Below, in pieces: positions 1-6,884 of a stretch of 64,000 nucleotides of DNA. The number at the start of each line of letters is the position of its first letter. Position 1 is the first letter of the stretch. This DNA comes from Maribacter aestuarii (GTDB lineage Bacteria; Bacteroidota; Bacteroidia; Flavobacteriales; Flavobacteriaceae), in assembly GCF_027474845.2 (NCBI RefSeq), contig NZ_CP107031.2:944501-1008500 (forward strand). The letters run 5' to 3'. The translations under genes were made by a program, and so were the position numbers. The notes beneath the pieces were generated by a model. That model worked only from the letters and a program-made list of their open reading frames with translations, was not told where the DNA came from and ran no database searches.

Positions 1-168
1 TGGGACGAGTATTTTTCAAATGAGTGGCAAAAATCGTTCGTTTTAAAGTACTGTACTAGGTTTATCACAGAAGTTGTTATTAGCATTGGTTCTCTGTACA
101 AGTTAGTTTTTCGCAAGAATGGTAGACCCCTAAAACAAAAGTTATGTAAAAGTAAAATGTCTAATTAG
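1..168 (+). CDS. C-terminal end of an unidentified protein (truncated by window edge)
   Basis: Reading frame 1 is open from the first base to a TAG at 166-168, giving 55 residues without a start. The tail is basic (many K and R in the last 20 residues) and has a short hydrophobic patch. I do not recognise a family. It could be the end of a real gene that begins left of the window, or a chance open frame; its convergence with the minus-strand gene at 179 fits a real gene end. Confidence 0.35.
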   Translation, partial: WDEYFSNEWQKSFVLKYCTRFITEVVISIGSLYKLVFRKNGRPLKQKLCKSKMSN

Positions 169-178
169 TTCTTTCAAG

Positions 179-616
179 TCAAGATACCATAAGCAAAATT
201 ATAAGTGTCAAAATTCCAATTATCGTAGTAATAATTCCAATAGTTTTTGATTTCATCCATCCAGAAAGAGCGATAAGTGATGAAAGGGCGATTATTCCAA
301 TCATAAAAGCTGCACCGCTGATCTTTCTCGGAAAGTCAAAGTCCTTCTGCTCAATTTCCAATGGATAACCATCAGTTGTCATTTGTAAAAGTTTTGTCAG
401 ACCAAATACGGAAACAAGAAAACAACAGGCTGCTACAGTCGCTATTATTAATAAAGAATTTGATATTCTATTATTATTTTTTGAAACTATTATGTTAGCA
501 ATGTATGCTATTGAGAAGCCAGCTAATAAAGCACTTATTAAAATGAAATTATTGGCCAGTTCATTTAAATATTCAGAAGTCATTTCAATTGTACCCATAA
601 TTAATTCTTTTTTCAA
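179..616 (-). CDS. Small four-helix integral membrane protein, unknown function
   Basis: The 145-residue product has about four hydrophobic segments (roughly residues 22-42, 52-75, 98-118 and 124-144) separated by short loops, so it should sit in the inner membrane. No catalytic or binding motif is visible and I do not recognise the family. An alternative start is Met7 (MGTIEM), which would trim the charged N-terminus. It has no close same-strand partner: 176 bases without a gene separate it from the broken acetyltransferase. Confidence 0.6.
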   Translation of the reverse strand: MKKELIMGTIEMTSEYLNELANNFILISALLAGFSIAYIANIIVSKNNNRISNSLLIIATVAACCFLVSVFGLTKLLQMTTDGYPLEIEQKDFDFPRKISGAAFMIGIIALSSLIALSGWMKSKTIGIITTIIGILTLIILLMVS

Positions 617-792
617 TTTTAGCTATTACTACTCTTTTTTCCTAACATTAGGTATCAAGCGTTTTTTACTTAATATTCGAGAATATGCATGAGAAAATTT
701 AAAAATTTGGTAGTATCTAGGATATATTTATAAATCTTTTGATAACTCAAAATAATACTGTTATCTATTTACTACTTTAAAAAAAAACTACG

Positions 793-1301
793 CTAAATAA
801 TCGCCTTCTGAAAAAAACATACTATTCCTCTTTGGTAATGTTCGGGCAGCCCATTCGTATCCTTAAGCTTTTTGGTTCCTAAAAATTCAAATCCAAGTTT
901 TTCATAATGTCCGATTAAACCACTATTTAAACCAACAGTATCCATACGAATATATTTAAGGCCTTTGTTGTTTCCATATTCGTTCGCCTAATGAATTAAT
1001 TTTTTAACCAGGTTTTGCTCTCTAAAACTGGATTTGTAGCAATCCGATGAATATAAAGCGAAGGCTCTTTGTTTTTGTCTCCCCAAATTAATTCGTCATT
1101 TAATGTTGTCGCCCATATGCATGCAATTTTATCTTCAATCAATAACTTCCATTGTCTATTTTCCTCTATTTCATTTAGTATTAAATCATTCGGAAATTCA
1201 GGCCAGTGAACTTGATTTTTTGATTTCATATAGTTCGTTGCGGAGCTGTACAGGTTAAGTATGTTATCTATATCTATCAGTTTACTATTTTCTATACTCA
1301 T
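793..1301 (-). pseudogene. Decayed GNAT N-acetyltransferase
   Basis: The first 101 residues look like a GNAT acetyltransferase N-terminus, ending in the acceptor-strand motif (L)YIHRIATNP. The frame then stops. In another frame the rest of the family follows: NLVKKLIH, a stop, then ANEYGNNKGLKYIRMD and HYEKLGFEFLG, ending at 793. Joining the parts needs one extra base in the AAAA run at 1024-1027 (plus strand) and readthrough of a TAG at 988-990, probably from TGG. Two independent lesions indicate a true pseudogene. An intact product would be about 169 residues using acetyl-CoA to acetylate an unknown amine. Confidence 0.8.
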
Positions 1302-1333
1302 ACGGCTTGTTTTATGGTCAATATTTAGTTTTT

Positions 1334-1621
1334 CTATCTGTCGGAAGGCATAATTTTTTTGAATTTATTTAGCGTCTGTTGAAATTTCTCCATGTTAACC
1401 GGTTTTAGTATTTTCTTGTCAGATGGCGGGTATTTGTATAAAAGTTCTTTTGGTCTTGTTGGTCTTTTTTCAAAACCACCGCCACAATTTGGACAGACAT
1501 TTTTTAAAATAGTGTCAACGCAATCCTTACAAAAAGTACAATCAAAAGTACAGATCATAGCCTCCTTACTATTGTTTAGTAGTGGAATGTCACAATTTTC
1601 GCAGTTTAATCTAATCTCCAT
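1334..1621 (-). CDS. DUF1272-type small zinc-ribbon protein
   Basis: This 95-residue protein starts with a cysteine-rich module: CENC near residue 7, CTFDCTFCKDC around 24-34, and CPNCGG around 43-48. That spacing matches the DUF1272 family of short proteins predicted to bind zinc. The C-terminal half is basic and lacks cysteines. Its function is unknown in the family. It sits 11 bases downstream of the carbon-nitrogen hydrolase and is probably cotranscribed. Confidence 0.8.
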   Translation of the reverse strand: MEIRLNCENCDIPLLNNSKEAMICTFDCTFCKDCVDTILKNVCPNCGGGFEKRPTRPKELLYKYPPSDKKILKPVNMEKFQQTLNKFKKIMPSDR

Positions 1622-1632
1622 AACGCTATTTA

Positions 1633-2367
1633 TTAATTATCGATTTGTAAAATGGTTGCCTCTTCACTTTCAGTTTCGTAAATCAGCAAACCTTGATGTT
1701 TTTTGCCAAGTTGGGCTACTAACTTTCCATCTTTATTCCATGCAGCACTTTTTCCATTACTCATAAAATTATCGCAGTAACCTACACAGTTTGACATGAG
1801 TATCGGTATCTTAAATTCTTTGGCTATTGATGAAAAATGTACATAGGCCTTTTTATTTCCCCTTTCAGGCTTGGCTACACTTGCAATGTAGATATCGGCC
1901 TTGTTTTCTACGGCTTTTATAAAGTGTTCCCGCTGTAGTGTCTCATAACAAATTCCAAAAGCGATTTTCTTTTCTTTTATAATTAAGAAAACCTGATTGT
2001 TACTACTAACAAAATAGGGTAATTCATCAGCATGCAGTAGCTGTTTGGAGTATATCAATCGCGCTTTATGGGGTCGAAATAATAGCATACTTATGTTGAT
2101 GCCCTCTTTAGATTGGGTTGGCATTCCTATGCCGATTGTGAGTTTGTTTGTATCAGCTACTACTTGAAAGGAATTGAATCTTTCATCGTCTATAGTACAA
2201 GCAAGTTTTTCGGCCAATTCCGGTTCGTAGCCTATAATGGATAGCTCAGGAAACACTATCAAATCGGGCTTCGAGGGTAGTGCACTTTTAATTAAGTTCA
2301 GATGGTTCTTAATATTCAGGGAAATAGCTCCTTTTTTAGCGGATGCTTGTACAATGCCTATTCTCAT
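1633..2367 (-). CDS. Carbon-nitrogen hydrolase (nitrilase superfamily)
   Basis: The 244-residue length and layout fit the nitrilase/amidase superfamily. The triad can be placed: Glu in FPELSIIGYEP near residue 41, Lys in YSKQLLHADELPYF near 108, and Cys in FGICYETLQ near 140. Members cleave C-N bonds in amides or nitriles; the substrate cannot be inferred here. The stop is directly followed by the upstream gene's start region, since the next gene ends one base upstream, so translation is likely coupled within the minus-strand run. Confidence 0.85.
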   Translation of the reverse strand: MRIGIVQASAKKGAISLNIKNHLNLIKSALPSKPDLIVFPELSIIGYEPELAEKLACTIDDERFNSFQVVADTNKLTIGIGMPTQSKEGINISMLLFRPHKARLIYSKQLLHADELPYFVSSNNQVFLIIKEKKIAFGICYETLQREHFIKAVENKADIYIASVAKPERGNKKAYVHFSSIAKEFKIPILMSNCVGYCDNFMSNGKSAAWNKDGKLVAQLGKKHQGLLIYETESEEATILQIDN

Positions 2368-2712
2368 TTAATTTGGCATTAATTCTTCTAAAATAGATAT
2401 TCCTCCTGAATTGTCCCCAGAGGTCCATTGCCAAGTTTCATGAAGTTGTATTGCACCATTATCCATAATTAGAGGTTTTGAAAAGCATATTCCCGTCATT
2501 AGTTCTCCTTTGGTATTTACTTGATGATAGCGCATTTCTATGGTCCCATCTTTGCTGACTAAACCAATGAGGTGTCCTTTTCTTATTTGCCCACCTCGGT
2601 ACTCCGAAGTTAGAATATCACCGCTTTGCTTATACTCGAAAATGGTTTCTTCTGATGTTTCTCCGTTTTCTGTATTTTGAATAGCCCTGAATCTTTTTTT
2701 ATCGTAGTTCAT
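2368..2712 (-). CDS. Small conserved protein often labelled N-acetylglutamate synthase-like
   Basis: The 114-residue sequence is rich in beta strands, with repeated G-containing turns (GDILTSEYRGGQIRKGHLIG, then EMRYHQVN and LHETWQW). It resembles small Bacteroidota and Firmicutes proteins given the name N-acetylglutamate synthase by database transfer. I see no GNAT fold or acetyl-CoA site, so that enzymatic name is doubtful. It overlaps the upstream GNAT gene by four bases (ATGA-type) and abuts the hydrolase gene, indicating a tight operon. Confidence 0.7.
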   Translation of the reverse strand: MNYDKKRFRAIQNTENGETSEETIFEYKQSGDILTSEYRGGQIRKGHLIGLVSKDGTIEMRYHQVNTKGELMTGICFSKPLIMDNGAIQLHETWQWTSGDNSGGISILEELMPN

Positions 2713-3314
2713 ACATTATAGGATTGAAACTCTGTGAATATGTTATTTTTTAGAGTATCCCATTCTTCTCGAATGATGCTATAGTAAATATCATTTCTAC
2801 TCTGGCCGTTTGCATCTATATAATTGTTTCTAAAAGTACCTTCCCTTGTTGCGCCAAGCTTTTCAATCGCTCGTTGAGATCTTATATTTTCTTGGTCAGC
2901 ACTAAATTGGATACGCCGAAACCCTATAGTTTCAAAACCGAATTTCAATAACTCGTATTTACAAGCTTTGTTTAATCCAGTTCCTTGAAAATCCGTTCCA
3001 TACCATGTCCAGCCGATTTCACATTTTTGGCTGGATTCATTCAGATAACCGTATCTGGTGCTGCCTGCGACTTTACTAGTTGCCTTATCGATAATGATAA
3101 AGGGATAGCAGTTGCCCTTGTTTTTATCGGAAATGGCATTCACCACATAATTTTCGAAATCCGACTCGGCATTCATGTTCATGCCCATATAGCTCCAAAT
3201 TTCTTTTTCAAAGATGATGTCTTTAAGCTCCACATTTCTTGGATGCTCAAAGGGCAACAGTAGAACCGAGTCGTTTTCTAATTGTACTTCTGCGTTTAGA
3301 ATTTCTATTTTCAT
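2709..3314 (-). CDS. GNAT N-acetyltransferase, RimJ/RimL-like
   Basis: The 201-residue protein has the GNAT pattern of the RimJ/RimL branch: substrate region with FEHPRNVELKDI early, strand IIDKATSKVAGSTRYGYLN, then the acetyl-CoA loop area EIGWTWYGTDFQGTGLNKACK near 100-120, and the late RIQFSADQENIRSQRAIEKLGATREG signature near 135-160. It should transfer acetyl from acetyl-CoA to a protein N-terminus or small amine; substrate unknown. It lies upstream of the overlapping 114-residue gene. Confidence 0.85.
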   Translation of the reverse strand: MKIEILNAEVQLENDSVLLLPFEHPRNVELKDIIFEKEIWSYMGMNMNAESDFENYVVNAISDKNKGNCYPFIIIDKATSKVAGSTRYGYLNESSQKCEIGWTWYGTDFQGTGLNKACKYELLKFGFETIGFRRIQFSADQENIRSQRAIEKLGATREGTFRNNYIDANGQSRNDIYYSIIREEWDTLKNNIFTEFQSYNV

Positions 3315-3330
3315 CAGCGTTAACTTTTCT

Positions 3331-4149
3331 TCAGATACTTAGCTCTCCTTTTAAAACTATTTGAGCCTCACTTTTTATCAATAATTTAGAAGCACTAATT
3401 AATTCAACTTCCATAAATCCGGTCCTTTTAGAGCATTGAAATGAATTCATTTTCTTTTTGTTCAATCGATTACTCCAATATTTTGCTAGGAAGGTATGGG
3501 TCCCTCCTGTTACAGGGTCTTCATTTGTGCCGCTCCAAGGCCAAAAGTATCTTGATTCAAAATCAAAATTTGTTCTATGAGAGGGCGCGGTTATCAATAC
3601 TCCGTTTATGGAATCATGTGAGCGCTTTAGTTTTTCAAAATCTGGTGATAGATTTTCTAATTGTTGACTACTTTCAATTTCAAGAAGTAGGATTTTTGTT
3701 TCTTTATTGAACACACTATTTAGAATGGTTTCAATACCAAGTGCTTTTAATAATTCATCAGGTACATTTTGTGGTGCAGTTTCATAAATTGGGAATTCCA
3801 TTTCAATTTTTACTCCACACTTTCGAATCATTAAATCCAAATTCTGGATATTCTTAAAATGTATTGTATTTATTTTTGGGTTAATTTCAAAAAGAACTTT
3901 TGAAGCAGCTAATGTTGCGTGTCCACATAGTGGAATTTCCATCACTGGCGAAAAATAGCGGATAGAATATTTATCCTGATTTTTTATTTGTGTGATAAAT
4001 GCTGTTTCTGAAAGCCCTAATTCTTTGGCAATAGTAATCATTTGTTCATTCGACAGGGTTTGATTTAATAAACAAACACCAGCTGGATTACCCTTGAAGG
4101 GCTTATCTGTAAAAGAGTCAACTATATAGGTTTCTATGGCGTACTTCAT
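3331..4149 (-). CDS. PhzF family isomerase/epimerase
   Basis: The 272 residues show the PhzF hallmarks: VDSFTDKPFKGNPAGVCLL near the start, LGLSETAFI with the catalytic-type Glu near 47, IRYFSP then EIPLCGHATLA around 63-82, and DPVTGGTHTFLA in the second half. PhzF proteins use a two-lobed diaminopimelate-epimerase-like fold. The family includes an isomerase of phenazine synthesis, but no other phenazine gene is nearby, so a different small-molecule substrate is likely here. Confidence 0.88.
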   Translation of the reverse strand: MKYAIETYIVDSFTDKPFKGNPAGVCLLNQTLSNEQMITIAKELGLSETAFITQIKNQDKYSIRYFSPVMEIPLCGHATLAASKVLFEINPKINTIHFKNIQNLDLMIRKCGVKIEMEFPIYETAPQNVPDELLKALGIETILNSVFNKETKILLLEIESSQQLENLSPDFEKLKRSHDSINGVLITAPSHRTNFDFESRYFWPWSGTNEDPVTGGTHTFLAKYWSNRLNKKKMNSFQCSKRTGFMEVELISASKLLIKSEAQIVLKGELSI

Positions 4150-4194
4150 TTTTATGAAATGTTTGGTTAATTCCGTTGCTCATATTGTGGTCGT

Positions 4195-4647
4195 TTATAT
4201 ACCATATGCTTTTTTCGCGCTTTCAATTTGCTCATTCTCGGTTGTTTCTGGATAGAGCAGATATCTGGGTGCAATTATGGGCTTTACGTTTTCTATATTT
4301 ATTTTTGTAACTGTATTAAATGGATATCTGCCCGCTGTCATTTTAGTCAGTACTTTTTTTATCTCCAAGAAATCCGGAGCTTATGAATTTATAATTTCTG
4401 CACGTCCTTTAATCTGATATCCCTTTTGAACTAGGATGTCGATAAAACTTACACATACGCTTTTATGAGCTTTAATATTCTTAACAGTTTGTGGGGATGC
4501 GATGTTGGCAATGATGATTTTATCTTTCTGATAAGACGTAAATATCTCTTTGGGCGAGACATTTGGAATGTTTTCGGTTGATATCGTTGCCAGCCAGCAT
4601 AGAACGCTTTTGTCAATTGAAGCCCTTATCTCCTTTGTTAGTTCCAT
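4195..4647 (-). pseudogene. Pyridoxamine 5'-phosphate oxidase-like flavin protein, interrupted by a stop codon
   Basis: The first 88 residues match the split-barrel flavin-binding family (VLCWLATISTENIPNVSPKE, IIIANIASPQTVKNI, VCVSFID). An in-frame TAA at 4381-4383 follows INS, after which the same frame continues for about 60 sensible residues (APDFLEIKKVL, YPFNTVTKINIENV, IIAPRYLLYP) to a stop at 4195. The continuation is typical of the family's C-terminus, so one nonsense mutation has broken the gene. The truncated product could still be made, but lacks the last strand. The start overlaps the upstream VOC gene by 10 bases. Confidence 0.75.
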
Positions 4648-5081
4648 TGTTGTAATTCAATTAAGTTTCCTTCTGGGTCTCTGGCATAAACGAAAGTAAT
4701 TTCACCAACGCCTTTTACTTCTTTTTTGGTGATTATACCTTGGGTTTGCCCACCATTTTGGATGATACACTCAAGTATTTGTGCCACATCTTTAACCTCG
4801 AAAGCGATATGCCCGAAACCTCTTTTATTAGGTAGTATAGGTCCCTTTGGTATGCCGTTTTGATATTGGTAAATTTCTAGCGTTGGCCCGTTTTCGCCAT
4901 AGCCGGGAAGCAAGAGGTGAGCGCCCTCTAGCTTGGCGTTTTTTAGACCTGTACCCTTGTCTAACCATTCGCCTGATTGTTTCCTGATAGGAGGGACTAT
5001 TTTACAATCGAAAGTTGTAATATAAAAATCTGCAAGCTTTTTCCAGTTGACACTTACAATATTGGTATGGGCAAATCTCAT
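4638..5081 (-). CDS. VOC family (glyoxalase/bleomycin-resistance fold) protein
   Basis: The 147-residue protein has two betaalpha-betabetabeta units: FAHTNIVSVNWKKLADFY at the N-terminus, and GFGHIAFEVKDVAQILE followed by FVYARDPEGNLIELQQW at the end. Metal-ligand candidates are His5, His91 in GHIAFEV and the Glu in LIELQQ. VOC enzymes do isomerisation, ring cleavage or antibiotic sequestration; nothing here picks one. Confidence 0.85.
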   Translation of the reverse strand: MRFAHTNIVSVNWKKLADFYITTFDCKIVPPIRKQSGEWLDKGTGLKNAKLEGAHLLLPGYGENGPTLEIYQYQNGIPKGPILPNKRGFGHIAFEVKDVAQILECIIQNGGQTQGIITKKEVKGVGEITFVYARDPEGNLIELQQWN

Positions 5082-5091
5082 CGCTGTGTTA

Positions 5092-5457
5092 TTAAATGGT
5101 GTCTGGATCAGAAACTGTAAGACTATTGTTCACATTTCCTGTGTTCAGGGTAGCAGCGGGTTCAAAAAGCATTACATGCACTTCCTCAGGAGCGTAAGGC
5201 TTATGTGCTACCCCCTTTGGAATAACCACAAGCTCCCCGGCTTGTAGATAAAGGGTTTTGTTATTCAGTTCGATATATAATTCTCCACTGATGACATAGA
5301 ACAATTCATCTTCATTTTTATGATGGTGCATTACGAACTCACCTTTGAACTTGGCCACCTTCACGAGTTGATTGTTCAGCTCACCTACAATCTTTGGCGA
5401 CCAGTAATCCTCAAAGCTGCTGAATTTGTGTGCAATGTTTATTTTTTCAATTTCCAT
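5092..5457 (-). CDS. Cupin domain protein
   Basis: The 121-residue single-domain cupin carries motif 1 as MHHHKNEDELFYVISGEL (residues 43-60) and motif 2 as LQAGELVVIPKGVAHKPYAP (70-90). Three histidines and a Glu of motif 1 plus the His of motif 2 can bind a metal. Such small cupins act as dioxygenases, isomerases or sensors; the role here is open. It is 10 bases upstream of the VOC gene and 20 downstream of OsmC, consistent with one transcript. Confidence 0.85.
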   Translation of the reverse strand: MEIEKINIAHKFSSFEDYWSPKIVGELNNQLVKVAKFKGEFVMHHHKNEDELFYVISGELYIELNNKTLYLQAGELVVIPKGVAHKPYAPEEVHVMLFEPAATLNTGNVNNSLTVSDPDTI

Positions 5458-5477
5458 GTTACTGTCATTTGAAGCTG

Positions 5478-5948
5478 TTAATGAACCGTTGTTTTTGGAG
5501 CATGTCCTATTTTGAAATTACACGAATTGGCGATAAAGCACATTTTATTGGCTTCTTCATGAAGTTCAGTGGCTTTAGTAATCATCGTTGTATCCTTTAC
5601 TTTTACTTGAGGATGGAGTGTAACTGCAATAAAAGATCCGCTTCCGTTTTCATTTTCGCTCATGACTCCTGTGGCCTTATCTAAGTATTCAGTGACCGTA
5701 ATTTGATTCACAGCGCATAAATGCAAATACCATAGCATGTGGCACGAGGCTATAGATGAAAGAAAAAGTTCTTCTGGATTGTATCGGGAGGGGTCGCCTA
5801 AAAATGATGGGTCAGAAGACCCCATGATGGGGTGTGTTTTACCTTTAATATGTATTGAATGATTTCTGTTGTAAGAACGATAGCTCACTGTCCCCTTGCC
5901 TTTGTTTCCTGTCCATTCCAGCGCAGTTTCATACTGATGTTTTTTCAT
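5478..5948 (-). CDS. OsmC/Ohr family peroxide-reducing protein
   Basis: The 156-residue protein has the OsmC pattern: NPEELFLSSIASCHMLWYLHLCA, in which the first reactive Cys lies near residue 74, and a second conserved Cys in IANSCNFKI near 145. Members reduce organic hydroperoxides with a cysteine pair in the cytoplasm. The gene overlaps the end of the MarR gene by four bases. MarR-type repression of Ohr/OsmC genes by organic peroxide sensing is well established (OhrR), which makes an oxidative-stress role for this operon plausible. Confidence 0.9.
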   Translation of the reverse strand: MKKHQYETALEWTGNKGKGTVSYRSYNRNHSIHIKGKTHPIMGSSDPSFLGDPSRYNPEELFLSSIASCHMLWYLHLCAVNQITVTEYLDKATGVMSENENGSGSFIAVTLHPQVKVKDTTMITKATELHEEANKMCFIANSCNFKIGHAPKTTVH

Positions 5949-6436
5949 TTTTTTTCATTTACCAATTCGTTGGCGATACGCTCGCCAAAGGATGCTTTTT
6001 CTAGATTAGCCTCCAGCTGTTCTAAATGCGGCATAATCTCCGTATTTTCATTAAGAAGCTCTAGGGTCACTTTTTTTCCTATTTCCCAGATTTTTGTAAA
6101 TAAAGGCATCGCGTCCTCTGCTTTTTTGGTGAGGTTGAAAATGGTTTTCCTTTTATCTAAAGGATCTTTTAGATTTTTCAGATACCCTTTGTTAATCATC
6201 TTACTGGTCATATTCATAACAGATTGATGGGTGAATTTTAATCTATTAGCTATTTCCATAACAGAGACATTAGGCTGATTATTTACGATCCACAATACTA
6301 GATACCAATTAGGTTCTGTATCCATGTCAAAATCACGGTACATGGCACGTAAACTATGGGACATTTTATCACTAATGCGTTTTAACCTCGTATCAAGGTT
6401 GGCGTAGCCTAATTGTTTTACTAAATCGTTGTCCAT
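5945..6436 (-). CDS. MarR family transcriptional regulator
   Basis: The protein has a winged helix-turn-helix typical of MarR: VSVMEIANRLKFTHQSVMNMTSKMINKGYL for the HTH, then DPLDKRKTIFNLTKKAEDAMP for the wing. I place the start at Met10 of the longest frame (MDNDLVKQ, 6436), because an 18-bp palindrome at 6466-6483 would otherwise touch the start codon. It heads the minus-strand enzyme run and probably represses it. No cysteine lies near the position used by OhrR, so the sensed ligand is unclear. Confidence 0.88.
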   Translation of the reverse strand: MDNDLVKQLGYANLDTRLKRISDKMSHSLRAMYRDFDMDTEPNWYLVLWIVNNQPNVSVMEIANRLKFTHQSVMNMTSKMINKGYLKNLKDPLDKRKTIFNLTKKAEDAMPLFTKIWEIGKKVTLELLNENTEIMPHLEQLEANLEKASFGERIANELVNEKK

Positions 6437-6465
6437 TGCTTTAATGCTTATACAATTATACAAAA

Positions 6466-6483
6466 TACGCAGTTAACTGCGTA
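6466..6483. promoter_or_regulatory. Perfect 18-bp palindrome, probable MarR operator
   Basis: TACGCAGTTAACTGCGTA reads the same on both strands and lies 29 bases upstream of the proposed marR start. MarR dimers bind palindromes of this size that overlap their own promoter, so autoregulation is the simplest reading. A weaker copy, CTAGTT-GTT-AACTAG, occurs at 6562-6576. Confidence 0.6.
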
Positions 6484-6884
6484 AAATTGCTATAAAATAT
6501 TTTGAGATTTGAATTTAAGAGAATTACCGTTCTAACTTTTCCTTATCCGCAATAATTGTATCTAGTTGTTAACTAGTACAGAGGCATATACTTTATGATT
6601 GTATCCAATAAAGTCCAATTTTATTCAAAAGTTCAGAAGTACCAAAAGCAGCCGATTAAAGGAACGAGTTGAGGAAATTGAAGTAGTTCTGAAAAATATT
6701 CGCTTTATAAAACTATAAAATATAATATAAAATCAGCTTTGGAATTGAGTTGTCTACATCTCAAAATCTATATATTATACCATAACGCCTTTAAGCGTTC
6801 ATTTACAGACCAAACCCATACACTAACAGAATAAAATTTTCTTTATACCAGTATTCTATCACATTTGCTGGAAAGTAAAGGTAA
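6484..6884. other. Intergenic region between marR and the first barrel gene
   Basis: This 401-base stretch holds no credible gene. It contains a second weak inverted repeat at 6562-6576, a GTTGTCTAC motif at 6749-6757 shared with two other promoters in the window, and a CACATTTG sequence at 6860-6867 that is one base from the TAnnTTTG promoter box, 17 bases before the barrel start codon. The rest is AT-rich and shows nothing else. Confidence 0.5.
6749..6757 (+). promoter_or_regulatory. GTTGTCTAC motif, candidate LytTR-type regulator site
   Basis: GTTGTCTAC lies 128 bases upstream of the barrel gene. The same TTGTCTAC core recurs at 11644-11651 and 16787-16794, the only other places where it precedes genes of these modules. 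LytTR regulators bind short direct repeats, so this is a reasonable candidate. Confidence 0.35.

Noticed and set aside
793..6436. Integron-like cassette array
   Set aside because: The run of small one-strand genes resembles cassettes, but I see no attC-type imperfect palindromes between them and no integron integrase.
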